In this document: in pieces, positions 15,425 through 23,176 of the stretch | Position numbering within the stretch: the first letter of the stretch is position 1 | Layout of the letters: every line of letters begins with the position of its first letter | Origin: an uncultured Oscillibacter sp. | GTDB taxonomy: Bacteria > Bacillota > Clostridia > Oscillospirales > Oscillospiraceae | DNA: 64,000 nt | Direction of reading: 5' to 3' | Assembly (NCBI GenBank): GCA_947577075.1 | Contig: CANPTW010000007.1 | Location: 18,367-82,366, forward strand | Notes under the pieces: model-generated | What the model saw: only the letters and a program-made list of their open reading frames with translations | Databases searched by the model: none | Told to the model about the DNA's origin: nothing | Translations under genes and position numbers: made by a program

Positions 15425-16339
15425 TTGCAAAAAAACGAGCTTGTTTCCCGCTATGAACAGGCCGCCGCCATCCTGCCCAGCCGTTTGCGTAAGGCGGCGC
15501 TGGCCGTCTCCGACGGGGAAAAGGCGGCGGCGGAGGAGCTGCGCCTCCGGGCGGGGCGGCCTTTGACGGTGCTTCTGCCCGGAGGGGAAGCGGCGCTGGA
15601 CGCCGAGGTGGAGCCGGAGGAGCTGGAAACCCTGTGCGACATCGCCACGGAGTTTTCCCGCTATGCCGCGGCGGAAACCATCCGGGAGGGCTTCCTTCCC
15701 GTCCGGGGAGGCTTCCGGGTGGGGCTATGCGGCACGGCGGTGATGAAGGACGGGATAAACACCAACCTAAAAAACCTCTCCTCGGCGGTGATCCGCATCG
15801 CCCGGGAGCGGAGGGGCGTGGCGGAGGGCATCGCCCCGAAGCTGTTTCAAAACGGAGGCTTCCTCAGCACGCTGATCCTCTCCCCGCCGGGAGGCGGGAA
15901 GACGACGCTGCTCCGGGACCTGGTCCGCTGCCTCTCCGAGGGAGGGCCGGAGCATCCGCCCCAGAGAATTTCCCTCATCGACGAACGGGGAGAGGTGGCG
16001 GTGGTCTGCCGGGGAGCGCCGCAGATGGATGTGGGCCCCCGGACCGACGTGCTGGACGCCTGCCCCAAATCCCTGGGCGTTCCCATCGTTCTTCGGGCGA
16101 TGAATCCCCAGATTATTGCCGTGGACGAGATCACCGTCCGGGAGGACCTGGCGGCCATGAGCCTGGCGACGGGCTGCGGCGTGGGGCTGCTGGCCACCAT
16201 TCATGCCGCGGACGTGCCGGAGCTGCTGCGAAAGCCCCTCTACCGGCAATTGCTGGAACAGCAGGTTTTCCGCTTGGCGGTCCGCATCCTGCGGAACGGG
16301 GACGGACGGGTCTATGCCCTGGAGGAGCTGCCATGCTGA
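15425..16339 (+). CDS. spoIIIAA: Stage III sporulation protein AA (secretion-type ATPase)
   Basis: SpoIIIAA is the cytoplasmic ATPase of the SpoIIIA-SpoIIQ channel joining mother cell and forespore. The 304 residues contain the Walker A motif SPPGGGKTTLLRDLV (about 155-168), an ISLIDERGEVA segment and a Walker B-like IIAVDEIT. A TTG start at 15425 was chosen because AAGGAAGGGGG lies eight bases upstream and directly follows the sigma-E transcription start; no ATG fits. It heads the eight-gene spoIIIA operon and overlaps spoIIIAB by seven bases. Confidence 0.95.
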   Translation: MQKNELVSRYEQAAAILPSRLRKAALAVSDGEKAAAEELRLRAGRPLTVLLPGGEAALDAEVEPEELETLCDIATEFSRYAAAETIREGFLPVRGGFRVGLCGTAVMKDGINTNLKNLSSAVIRIARERRGVAEGIAPKLFQNGGFLSTLILSPPGGGKTTLLRDLVRCLSEGGPEHPPQRISLIDERGEVAVVCRGAPQMDVGPRTDVLDACPKSLGVPIVLRAMNPQIIAVDEITVREDLAAMSLATGCGVGLLATIHAADVPELLRKPLYRQLLEQQVFRLAVRILRNGDGRVYALEELPC

Positions 16340-16830
16340 AGCTGCTGGGGGGCCTGTGCGTCGCCTCCGGCGGCGCCTTGGCCTGGTACCTCCAGCAGGC
16401 GGAGCGCCGCCGGAACCGGAGGACGCTGTCCGATTTTCAAAGCGCCCTTCAGCGGATGGGGGAGGAGGTCCGCATGACCCGGACGCCCCTGCCGGCGCTG
16501 CTGAACGCCCTTGCGGCGGACTGCGGGCCGGAAGCCGCCGCCTTTTTTTCCGCCGTTTCCAAGGCCGCCGGAGAGGGGGAGGATCTCCCCGGAGTCTGGC
16601 GGAGTCTGGCGGAGGCGCTCACGCTGGAGCAGGGGGCCCGAGCCGCCGTGTCGGCCCTGGCCTGTGACCTGCAGGGCGACGAGGAGAAGGTCTGTAAAGC
16701 AATTTCCCATGTCGCCTGTTTATTGGCGAAGCGGGCGGAGGAGGCGGAACGGAAACGCCCGGAGGAGGAAAAACGGGCGGCCGCGCTGTGGTTTTCCGCC
16801 GCGGCCCTGCTGGTGATTTTACTGATTTAG
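16333..16830 (+). CDS. spoIIIAB: Stage III sporulation protein AB
   Basis: The 165-residue protein resembles the GspF-like component of the SpoIIIA complex: an N-terminal membrane helix (about residues 4-20), the conserved RMGEEVRMTRTPLPALL segment, a helical middle and a C-terminal membrane helix (about 150-165). The ATG at 16333 overlaps the end of spoIIIAA, so the two are translationally coupled. It is required for assembly of the mother cell-forespore channel under sigma-E control. Confidence 0.92.
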   Translation: MLKLLGGLCVASGGALAWYLQQAERRRNRRTLSDFQSALQRMGEEVRMTRTPLPALLNALAADCGPEAAAFFSAVSKAAGEGEDLPGVWRSLAEALTLEQGARAAVSALACDLQGDEEKVCKAISHVACLLAKRAEEAERKRPEEEKRAAALWFSAAALLVILLI

Positions 16831-16842
16831 AGGACGAGACGC

Positions 16843-17037
16843 ATGGATGTGGATTTGATTTTTAAAATTGCCGCAATCGGCATTTTGGTGGCGGTGCTGA
16901 ATCAGCTTCTGGTTCGCTCGGGCAGGGAGGAACAGGCTATGATGACGACGCTGGCGGGCCTGGTGGTGGTCTTGATGATAATGGTCCAGGAGATCAGCGA
17001 CCTCTTTACCCTCATCAAGACCCTTTTCGACTTTTAA
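16843..17037 (+). CDS. spoIIIAC: Stage III sporulation protein AC
   Basis: The 64-residue protein has two membrane helices (about 6-24 and 33-52) and the usual family sequence, including VLNQLLVRSGREEQAMMTTL and the C-terminal DLFTLIKTLFDF. The length is normal for SpoIIIAC. It is an integral component of the SpoIIIA channel, placed 12 bases after spoIIIAB and two bases before spoIIIAD. Confidence 0.95.
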   Translation: MDVDLIFKIAAIGILVAVLNQLLVRSGREEQAMMTTLAGLVVVLMIMVQEISDLFTLIKTLFDF

Positions 17038-17039
17038 CC

Positions 17040-17429
17040 GTGGAGCTGTCCGTTCAGGCGGCGGTGCTGTGCATCACCGCGGCCCTGCTGGCGCTGGTGG
17101 TGCGGCGGGGGAGCCCCGAGTCGGCCCTGCTGCTGACGCTGGGGGCCGCGGCGGCGGTGCTCCTCTCCCTGGCCGGGAGCCTGAAGCTGCTTATGGACTT
17201 CCTGGGCCGGCTGGTGGAGGAGAGCGGCCTGTCGCGGGAGCTCTTCATTCCCCTTTATAAAACGGTCGGCATCGCCCTGGTGGTGAAGCTGGGCGGCAGC
17301 CTCTGCCGGGACGCCGGGGAGTCGGCCCTGTCTTCGGTGGTGGAAACGGCGGGGGCGGTCTGCGCGCTGGTCGCCGCTCTGCCGCTGCTGCGGGCGGTGC
17401 TGGCGCTGCTGCTGGAGCTGATGCGATGA
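17040..17429 (+). CDS. spoIIIAD: Stage III sporulation protein AD
   Basis: The 129-residue protein has about four membrane helices and the family pattern VVRRGSPESALLLTL and PLYKTVGIALVVKLGGSLCRDAGESALSSVVE. The start is a GTG at 17040, two bases after the spoIIIAC stop. SpoIIIAD and AC are paralogous membrane parts of the SpoIIIA apparatus. Its stop overlaps the spoIIIAE ATG by four bases. Confidence 0.95.
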   Translation: MELSVQAAVLCITAALLALVVRRGSPESALLLTLGAAAAVLLSLAGSLKLLMDFLGRLVEESGLSRELFIPLYKTVGIALVVKLGGSLCRDAGESALSSVVETAGAVCALVAALPLLRAVLALLLELMR

Positions 17430-18505
17430 GACAATGGATCTGTTTTCTGTTCTTCCTCCTGGTCCTGACGGCGGACGCCCGGGCGGCGGAGCTGCCCCGG
17501 GAGCTGACGGAGGCCGCGCCGGAGGCGGCGGAGGACCTTTTGGAGATCGGCGGCCTCTCCGGTCCGGAGGGCTTCTCCCAGGGCGTGGCGGGCATCGCGG
17601 AGCGCCTGGCGGCGGAGGTTCGGGGGGTTCTGCGCCAGCGCCTCCGGGGGGCGGCGTCCATCCTGCTGGTGGCGGTGGCCTGCGGCGCGGTGGAGGGCTT
17701 CTCCCATGGGACCGGAGAGGGGAAAACCGCCGTGTTTCTCCCCATGGCCGGGGCCCTGGCGGTGACCCTGCTGACGGCGGGAAGCCTGGAGGACCTGATC
17801 GGCCTGGGGGCGGAGACCATCCGGGAGCTGAATCTCTTCTCCAAGGCCCTGCTGCCCACTCTGGCGGCGGCGACGGCGGCCTCCGGCGCGGTGAGCACCG
17901 CCACCTTTCAGCAGGTGACCACCGTCTTTCTGGCGGACCTTCTGATGGAGCTCATGGACGGGCTGCTGATTCCCCTGGTGTATCTGTACATCGGGGCCCT
18001 GGCCGCCGGGGCGTGCCTCCCGGAAAACCGGCTGGGGGCCATTGCCGAGGCGCTGAAAAAGATCATCACCTGGATTCTGACCTCGTCCTTGCTGCTGTTT
18101 ACCGTCTACCTCTCCACCGTGCGGGTGGTGGCGGGGGCCGCCGACGGAGCGGCGGTGAAGGTGGCCAAGGCCGCCATCTCCGGGGCGGTGCCGGTGGTGG
18201 GCGGCATCATCGCCGAGGCGTCGGAAACGGTGCTGGCCGGGGCGGGGATGCTGAAAAACACCATCGGCGTGTTTGGGATGCTGGCGATCCTGGCGGCCTG
18301 CGCCTACCCGTTTTTGCAGCTGGGAGTTCAGTATCTGCTGTACAAGCTGTCCGCCTTTCTGGCGGCGGCGGTGGGGGCGCCGGGACTCTGCAAGCTGATC
18401 GACGGCCTGGGGGGCGCCTTCGGCCTGGTCCTGGGCATGACGGGGAGCTGCGCCCTGCTGCTGCTGGTTTCGGTCCTCAGCTCCGTGGCGGCGGTGACGC
18501 CATGA
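17426..18505 (+). CDS. spoIIIAE: Stage III sporulation protein AE
   Basis: The 359-residue polytopic protein begins with a signal-like helix (residues 2-20, ending ARA-AELP) followed by an acidic linker and six or seven membrane helices, as in the SpoIIIAE family. Conserved stretches include FSKALLPTLAAATAASGAVS, the Gly-rich LGMTGSCALLLLVSVL end and the HEN-free hydrophobic core. It forms part of the membrane channel. The ATG overlaps the previous stop and its own stop overlaps the next ATG (ATGA), showing tight translational coupling. Confidence 0.95.
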   Translation: MRQWICFLFFLLVLTADARAAELPRELTEAAPEAAEDLLEIGGLSGPEGFSQGVAGIAERLAAEVRGVLRQRLRGAASILLVAVACGAVEGFSHGTGEGKTAVFLPMAGALAVTLLTAGSLEDLIGLGAETIRELNLFSKALLPTLAAATAASGAVSTATFQQVTTVFLADLLMELMDGLLIPLVYLYIGALAAGACLPENRLGAIAEALKKIITWILTSSLLLFTVYLSTVRVVAGAADGAAVKVAKAAISGAVPVVGGIIAEASETVLAGAGMLKNTIGVFGMLAILAACAYPFLQLGVQYLLYKLSAFLAAAVGAPGLCKLIDGLGGAFGLVLGMTGSCALLLLVSVLSSVAAVTP

Positions 18506-18978
18506 TCGGGGCGGTGCGGGGCTGGCTCACCTCCATTGCGGCGGTGACGCTGATGCTGACCGTGGTCCAGACCCTGGTCCCGGAGGGAACCGTCCGCAGG
18601 ATCACCGGCTTTACCGGGGGGCTGCTGCTGCTGGCGGCGCTGCTTCAGCCGGTGCTTCGGACGGACCTGGAGCGGCTGCGGCTGGACTTTTCCGATTATC
18701 GCGCAGCCATCGAGGAGCGGGCGGAGGAGCTGGACGCCGGCGGAAAAGAAGAGCTGGCGGCAATCATAGCCGGGCGGACTGCGGCATATATATCGGACAA
18801 AGCGGACGCGCTGGGTCTTGCGGTGACGGTCCGGGTGCAGACGGAGCCGGAGGAGGGAATTCCCATCCCGGTTTCGGCGGAGCTGACAGGGCCCTATTCC
18901 CGGGAGCTGGCGGACTGGATTGCGGGGGAGCTTGGAATTCCGGCGGAGAGGCAGGTTTGGCATGAAGGAAAAAACTAA
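18502..18978 (+). CDS. spoIIIAF: Stage III sporulation protein AF
   Basis: The 158-residue protein has two N-terminal membrane helices (about 8-25 and 33-50) and a soluble ring-building-like domain. The family features LTSIAAVTLMLTVVQTLVPEG and VRRITGFTGGLLLLAALLQP are clear. In the SpoIIIA complex AF, AG and AH form stacked rings in the intermembrane space. The ATG lies in the ATGA overlap with spoIIIAE, and its end overlaps spoIIIAG by 17 bases. Confidence 0.92.
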   Translation: MIGAVRGWLTSIAAVTLMLTVVQTLVPEGTVRRITGFTGGLLLLAALLQPVLRTDLERLRLDFSDYRAAIEERAEELDAGGKEELAAIIAGRTAAYISDKADALGLAVTVRVQTEPEEGIPIPVSAELTGPYSRELADWIAGELGIPAERQVWHEGKN

Positions 18979-19474
18979 AGGAGTGCAAAAGATATGGGAC
19001 AGGTACAAGTATGCGGCTCTGGTGGCGCTGATCGGCGCGGGACTGCTGCTGTGGCCGGGCCTTGGGGCGCCGGAGGCGCCGCCCCGGCGGGAGGACCGGA
19101 GCGGGGAGAGCGCCCGGGACGTCCGGCAGGAGATGGAAGAGATTCTGGGGACGATCAGCGGCGTGGGCCAGGTGAAGGTGATGCTGACGGTGGACTCCGA
19201 CGGGGAGCGCCAGCTGGCGCAGGACACGCAGCTCAGCTACAGCGGGGACACCGCCGCTCCGGAGGACTATTCCCGGAAATCGGAGACGGTGCTGGTGGAC
19301 GCTTCCGGGGGAGACGAGGCGGTGGTGGTGCGGACGACGTATCCCACCTATCGGGGAGCGCTGGTGGTCTGCCAGGGCGGCGGAAGGGCGGAGGTGCGCC
19401 TGGCGGTGACGGAGGCGGTGGCCGCCCTCACCGGGCTTTCCACCGACCGGGTCACGGTGGCAGAATGGCAGTAA
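18962..19474 (+). CDS. spoIIIAG: Stage III sporulation protein AG
   Basis: SpoIIIAG forms a large ring in the intermembrane space of the engulfed forespore. The 170-residue product has one membrane helix (about residues 17-34) and a ring-building domain with ILGTISGVGQVKVMLTVDSDG and the C-terminal ALVVCQGGGRAEVRLAVTEA, both typical. The ATG at 18962 lies within the end of spoIIIAF and is preceded by AGAGGC. The helix followed by an Asp/Arg-rich linker is the usual topology. Confidence 0.94.
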   Translation: MKEKTKGVQKIWDRYKYAALVALIGAGLLLWPGLGAPEAPPRREDRSGESARDVRQEMEEILGTISGVGQVKVMLTVDSDGERQLAQDTQLSYSGDTAAPEDYSRKSETVLVDASGGDEAVVVRTTYPTYRGALVVCQGGGRAEVRLAVTEAVAALTGLSTDRVTVAEWQ

Positions 19475-19497
19475 TTATTTGGAGGAGGAACGGGTCT

Positions 19498-20106
19498 ATG
19501 AGTGCAAGATGGAAGCGGAACGCAGTGGTGGCGGTCATGGCGGTGCTGGTCTGCTCGGCGGTGGCGCTGAACTGGATGTACACCGGCCGGGAGGTGCAGG
19601 AGGCCTCCGGCAAGCTGCTGGGAGAGGCCACCCTGGTTTCCAAGCAGGAGACGGAGGGACAGGAGCCCGCGGGTTCCTCCTCCGGAGAGCCGGCGCCCGG
19701 CCGGGCGGAGGACGCCGCCGCCCCGGCGGACGAGGGGACGGTCTACACCGGCTCGGACTACTTCGCCTCCGCGCGGCTCACCCGGCAGCAGGCCCGGGAC
19801 AACGCCATCTCCCTTCTGCAGGAGGCGGCGGACCAGGAGAACGCGGACCAGGCCGTGGCCAACGAGGCCTCCGAGGGCATTCAGGTTCTGGCGTCCTATA
19901 CGCTGAAGGAGGCCCAGATCGAAAACCTGGTCACCGCCAAGGGCTATACGGACTGCGTGGCCTTTATGGGGGACGAGAGCGTCAGCGTGGTGGTGTCCAC
20001 CAAGAGCGGGGAGCTGACCGCCGAGGACGTGGCGAAGATCACGGACATCACCATAACGGAAACCGGACTCCCGGCGGACGGCATCAAGATTATGGCGGCA
20101 AATTAG
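19498..20106 (+). CDS. spoIIIAH: Stage III sporulation protein AH
   Basis: SpoIIIAH is the mother-cell partner that binds forespore SpoIIQ across the intermembrane space. The 202 residues show an N-terminal membrane helix (about 8-27), a Glu/Pro/Ala-rich linker (about 45-80), and the YscJ/FliF-like C-terminal domain with QQARDNAISLLQEAA and GYTDCVAFMGDESVSVVV. GGAGGAGG precedes the ATG. It closes the spoIIIA operon; a sigma-A promoter for the next gene follows immediately. Confidence 0.95.
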   Translation: MSARWKRNAVVAVMAVLVCSAVALNWMYTGREVQEASGKLLGEATLVSKQETEGQEPAGSSSGEPAPGRAEDAAAPADEGTVYTGSDYFASARLTRQQARDNAISLLQEAADQENADQAVANEASEGIQVLASYTLKEAQIENLVTAKGYTDCVAFMGDESVSVVVSTKSGELTAEDVAKITDITITETGLPADGIKIMAAN

Positions 20107-20109
20107 TGG

Positions 20110-20138
20110 TTGTAATTTCCGGCGGGTTATGATAAAAT
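20110..20138 (+). promoter_or_regulatory. Sigma-A promoter of the Asp23-nusB operon
   Basis: TTGTAA (20110-20115) and TAAAAT (20133-20138) with a 17-base spacer, directly after the spoIIIAH stop. It separates vegetative genes from the sporulation operon. Confidence 0.72.
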
Positions 20139-20218
20139 ACAAACGCATGATTTCAGAACGAAAACCCGCTGTGGAATGGCGTCCATTTCACAAAGGAAGG
20201 AATAAGGAGAGGTACAGC

Positions 20219-20596
20219 ATGGCCGAGAGCAAGGAATACATGACCCTGCCGGAGGAAAACGGCAGCATCAACATCTCGGAGGAGGTCATCGCCGCCATCG
20301 CCGTGGGGGCGGTCCGGGAGGTGGAGGGCGTCTCCGGTATGATGACCAACCTGGGAAGCAGCGTCAGCGACCTGGTGAACAACCGGAAAAACGCCCAGAA
20401 GGGCGTCCGGGGCGTGAAGATCGACATGACCGGCGCGGCGCTGGTTCTGGACCTGTATCTGACCGTCCGGTACGGCAATCCCATTCCCGAGGTTGCGGGG
20501 AACGCCCAGAAGGCCGTGTCCAGCGCCGTGGAGGCGATGACCGGCTGCGCCGTGGAGGCGGTGAACATCCATGTGGGCGGCGTGACCCTGAACTGA
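20219..20596 (+). CDS. Asp23/Gls24 family envelope stress response protein (YqhY-like)
   Basis: The 125-residue protein is a single Asp23 domain (PF03780): GSINISEEVIAAIAVGAVRE, EGVSGMMTN, and TAALVLDLYLTVRYGNPIPEVA-type strand followed by VEAVNIHVGGVTL. Family members are membrane-associated stress proteins; in B. subtilis YqhY lies between accBC and nusB and affects fatty acid synthesis. The same place next to nusB is kept here, but accB and accC are absent. The ATG at 20219 follows AAGGAGAGG. Confidence 0.9.
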   Translation: MAESKEYMTLPEENGSINISEEVIAAIAVGAVREVEGVSGMMTNLGSSVSDLVNNRKNAQKGVRGVKIDMTGAALVLDLYLTVRYGNPIPEVAGNAQKAVSSAVEAMTGCAVEAVNIHVGGVTLN

Positions 20597-20628
20597 GCGC
20601 CGGAACGAACGATAAAGGACGTAAGACT

Positions 20629-21078
20629 ATGGTACGGAACACCGCCCGGGAGATCGCCATCCATCTCTCGTATGAACTGAGCTTTACCGACAAGCCTGTG
20701 GAAGCGCTGCTGGACCAGCGGCTGACGGCCGAGGCCTTTGCCGGGCTGGCGGAGGAGGACGCCGTTTATCAGGAGGCCCCCAACGCCAAGCAGGCGGATT
20801 ATATCCGCCGCCTGGTCCGGGGCGTGGAGGAGCACGGCGCGGAGCTGGACGGCTATATTGCCAAGTACGCCAAGGGCTGGAGCTTTTCCCGCATTCCCCT
20901 GGTGGCCTCCGCCGTTATGCGGGTGGCCATGTACGAGGTCATGTATATGCCAGACGTTCCCAACGCCGCCGCCATCAACGAGGCGGTGGAAATCGCCAAG
21001 AAGTACGAAACGCCGGAGACGGTGAAATTCATCAACGGCATTTTGGGCAGCTTCTCCAGGCAGGAGCTCTCCGAATAA
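20629..21078 (+). CDS. nusB: Transcription antitermination factor NusB
   Basis: NusB binds boxA RNA with NusE (S10) and helps processive transcription of rRNA operons. The 149-residue all-helical protein shows TAREIAIHLSYELSF at the start, DYIRRLVRGV in the middle and the family end RVAMYEVMYMPDVPNAAAINEAVEIAKKY. It is 33 bases downstream of the Asp23 gene and ends at a strong terminator. The order Asp23-nusB, then xseA-xseB-ispA, matches B. subtilis apart from the missing folD and the inserted XRE switch. Confidence 0.96.
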   Translation: MVRNTAREIAIHLSYELSFTDKPVEALLDQRLTAEAFAGLAEEDAVYQEAPNAKQADYIRRLVRGVEEHGAELDGYIAKYAKGWSFSRIPLVASAVMRVAMYEVMYMPDVPNAAAINEAVEIAKKYETPETVKFINGILGSFSRQELSE

Positions 21079-21082
21079 AAAA

Positions 21083-21127
21083 CAGCAGAGCGGACATGGA
21101 GGAAAACCATGTCCGGCTCTGCTTTTT
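21083..21127 (+). terminator. Terminator after nusB
   Basis: A long stem, AGCAGAG plus CGGACATGG (from 21084) pairing with CCATGTCCG and CTCTGCT, followed by five T (21123-21127). Confidence 0.9.
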
Positions 21128-21148
21128 CCCGTGGGGCGGATAAAGTCC

Positions 21149-21415
21149 TCAGCCAGTCTGCCGGGCCGCGTTTTTCCTGACGGAAACCGGAAGCGGCCGC
21201 CTGGGCGGCAGGGGGGTCAGGCCCTCGCTGGTGCGGAAGCCCAGAAGGAAGGCCTGAACGGCCGTGAAGGTCAGCGCCCGGTCCAGGCTGTTGTGGGCGG
21301 CGGGGACCAGCTCCTCCCGCACCAGGTCGAAGTCAAATTCATAGCTGTCCTTTTCCACAGCGTCAAGCTGGGGCCGGATGTAGTTGGCGTGAAGCCAGAG
21401 CAGGAAGTCAGACAT
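21149..21415 (-). CDS. Hypothetical 88-aa protein, divergent to an XRE regulator
   Basis: No family was recognised. The product starts MSDFLLWLHANYIRPQLDA, is acidic in the middle and ends in a basic tail; no membrane segment. The ATG at 21415 is preceded by AAAGGACGG; a longer frame starting 36 bases upstream would run into the operator. Its promoter (21472-21500, minus strand) contains one copy of an 18-bp near-palindrome and a second copy lies just downstream, so the XRE protein encoded divergently probably represses it. Such pairs occur in toxin-antitoxin and phage-derived switches, but no such function can be claimed from sequence. Confidence 0.6.
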   Translation of the reverse strand: MSDFLLWLHANYIRPQLDAVEKDSYEFDFDLVREELVPAAHNSLDRALTFTAVQAFLLGFRTSEGLTPLPPRRPLPVSVRKNAARQTG

Positions 21416-21448
21416 TGTGCGTACCGTCCTTTCATCAAGTGCGAGAAA

Positions 21449-21466
21449 CATGAAATGGATTTCGTG
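21449..21466. promoter_or_regulatory. Operator copy 1 of the XRE switch
   Basis: The imperfect palindrome CATGAAATGGATTTCGTG. It is a near copy (two differences) of the sequence at 21479-21496, with start-to-start distance of 30 bp, about three helix turns. Confidence 0.65.
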
Positions 21467-21471
21467 TTTTT

Positions 21472-21500
21472 AGGATAGCATGAAACGCATTTCGTGTCAA
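21472..21500 (-). promoter_or_regulatory. Sigma-A promoter of the 88-aa gene
   Basis: On the minus strand TTGACA (21500-21495) and TATCCT (21477-21472) are 17 bases apart. Operator copy 2 fills the spacer. Confidence 0.75.
21479..21496. promoter_or_regulatory. Operator copy 2 of the XRE switch
   Basis: CATGAAACGCATTTCGTG, a near-palindrome placed between the -35 and -10 boxes of the minus-strand promoter and 14 bases before the XRE start codon. Confidence 0.65.
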
Positions 21501-21509
21501 GGAGTTTTT

Positions 21510-21716
21510 ATGGAATTTTCGGAGAGATTGCGTACGCTGCGGGCCGAGTGTAAGGAAACACAGGTGCAGGTGGCGGCGGCAATCGGAATGACATCCCGGC
21601 AGTATCAGGGCCTTGAGGGCGGGACCAGCGTGCCAAACTTTTATAATCTCTGCGCCCTGGCCGACCACTTCGGCGTGAGCCTGGATTACCTGGCGGGGCG
21701 CTCCGACGAGAGGTAG
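21510..21716 (+). CDS. XRE-family HTH transcriptional regulator
   Basis: A 68-residue single-domain repressor: ERLRTLRAECKETQVQVAAA, then the recognition helix region MTSRQYQGLEGG and the usual Cro/CI ending LCALADHFGVSLDYLAGRSDE. AAGGAG lies five bases before the ATG. Two copies of an 18-bp near-palindrome lie in the intergenic region shared with the divergent 88-aa gene, so it very likely binds there and controls both directions. Three bases separate its stop from xseA, so the repressor may also be transcribed through into xseA. Confidence 0.9.
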   Translation: MEFSERLRTLRAECKETQVQVAAAIGMTSRQYQGLEGGTSVPNFYNLCALADHFGVSLDYLAGRSDER

Positions 21717-21719
21717 CCT

Positions 21720-22952
21720 ATGGAACAGCACATTTTCGGCGTCACGGAGGTCAACCGGCTGGTGAAGCTCCTGCTGGACGGAGAGCCCATGCTCCAGGAC
21801 GTGTACGTCCGGGGGGAGCTCTCCAATTATAAAATGTATCCCTCCGGGCACCACTACTTCACCTTAAAGGACCCCGAGGGGGCCCTGCGCTGCGTCATGT
21901 TCCGGGGACAGGCCTCCCGTCTCCGGTTCCGCCCGGAAAACGGCATGAAGGTCATCGCCCAGGGGCGGATCACCGTCTTCCCCCGGGACGGGGCCTATCA
22001 GCTCTACTGCAATGCCCTGACCCCCGAGGGGGCGGGGGACCTGGCGGTGGCCTTTGAGCAGCTGAAGGCCAGGCTTTACGCCGAGGGGCTCTTTGACCCC
22101 GCCCATAAGAAGCCCCTGCCGCCCTATCCGGAGCGGATCGCCGTGGTCACCTCCTCCGCCGGGGCGGCGGTCCACGACATGATCCGCATCCTGCGGCGGC
22201 GGTATCCCCTGGCAAAGGTGGTTCTTCTGCCCGTTCGGGTGCAGGGACCCGAGGCTCCGCCGGAGATTGCCGGGGCCATCCGCTATGCCAACCGCTGGCG
22301 GGTGGGGGACGTGATCATCACCGGCCGGGGGGGCGGGTCCATGGAGGACCTCTGGGCCTTTAACGACGAGCGGGTGGCCAGGGCCATTTATGACTCGGAG
22401 CTGCCCGTTATTTCCGCCGTGGGCCACGAGCCGGATGTGACGATTTCCGATTTTGTGGCGGACGCCCGGGCCTCCACCCCCTCCAACGCGGCGGAGCTTG
22501 CCGTGCCGGACCGGGAGGCCCTCCGCCAGTGGCTGGGCGGAGCCGCCGGGCGCATGGAGCGGAGTGAGTCCGCCCGGCTGGCGGCCCTCCGGCAGCGGCT
22601 GGACTCTCTTGCGGAGAAGCGGGTCCTGAAGGACCGGCTGGCCTGTGTGCAGGATAAGCGGATGGAGCTGGTCCACGTCCAGCAGCGGCTGGGGGACCTG
22701 TCCGCCGCCCTGGTGGCCGGGAAGGCCCGGCGGCTCTCGGTGCTGGGGGCGGCGCTGGACGCGATGAGTCCCCTGAAGGTTCTGGGCCGGGGCTATGCCA
22801 TGGCCCGGGGGCCGTCGGGGAATATTTTGCGCTCCTGGAAAGATGTGCGAACCGGGGAACGGGCCGCCGTGACGCTGGGGGAGGGAGGCTTCCTCTGTAC
22901 GGTGGAGGAGCCTTATAAGGAGGAAAAGCAGATATGGCCGCAAAAAAAATGA
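21720..22952 (+). CDS. xseA: Exodeoxyribonuclease VII large subunit
   Basis: ExoVII degrades single-stranded DNA in both directions and acts in repair. The 410 residues have the N-terminal OB-fold (VYVRGELSNYKMYPSGHHYFTLKD), the catalytic region with AVVTSSAGAAVHDMIRILRR, ITGRGGGSMEDLWAFNDE and VISAVGHEPDVTISDFVADARASTPSNAAE, then a coiled-coil tail. Length is typical. It overlaps xseB by 19 bases. The order xseA-xseB-ispA is the standard Firmicute arrangement. Confidence 0.97.
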   Translation: MEQHIFGVTEVNRLVKLLLDGEPMLQDVYVRGELSNYKMYPSGHHYFTLKDPEGALRCVMFRGQASRLRFRPENGMKVIAQGRITVFPRDGAYQLYCNALTPEGAGDLAVAFEQLKARLYAEGLFDPAHKKPLPPYPERIAVVTSSAGAAVHDMIRILRRRYPLAKVVLLPVRVQGPEAPPEIAGAIRYANRWRVGDVIITGRGGGSMEDLWAFNDERVARAIYDSELPVISAVGHEPDVTISDFVADARASTPSNAAELAVPDREALRQWLGGAAGRMERSESARLAALRQRLDSLAEKRVLKDRLACVQDKRMELVHVQQRLGDLSAALVAGKARRLSVLGAALDAMSPLKVLGRGYAMARGPSGNILRSWKDVRTGERAAVTLGEGGFLCTVEEPYKEEKQIWPQKK

Positions 22953-23173
22953 CGTTTGAGCAGCAGATCACCCGGCTGGAGGAGATTGTCTCCGTCCTGG
23001 AGCAGGGGGATGTTCCGCTGGCGGACTCCCTGTCCCTCTTTGAGGAGGGGACAAAGCTCATCGCCGCCTGCACCAAGCAGCTGGACCAGGCGGAACAGCA
23101 GGTGGTAAAGCTGATGAAGGGCCCCGACGGCGCGCCGGTGGAGCAGCCCTTTGCGAGTACGGAGGAGGAATGA
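22934..23173 (+). CDS. xseB: Exodeoxyribonuclease VII small subunit
   Basis: The 79-residue helical hairpin protein binds several copies onto XseA to form ExoVII. Family motifs TFEQQITRLEEIVSVLEQGDVPLADSLSLFEEG-type sequence are present (residues 5-37). Its ATG lies inside the 3' end of xseA with AAGGAGGAAAAG upstream, so the two subunits are translationally coupled. ispA begins three bases after its stop. Confidence 0.96.
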   Translation: MAAKKMTFEQQITRLEEIVSVLEQGDVPLADSLSLFEEGTKLIAACTKQLDQAEQQVVKLMKGPDGAPVEQPFASTEEE

Positions 23174-23176
23174 GCC

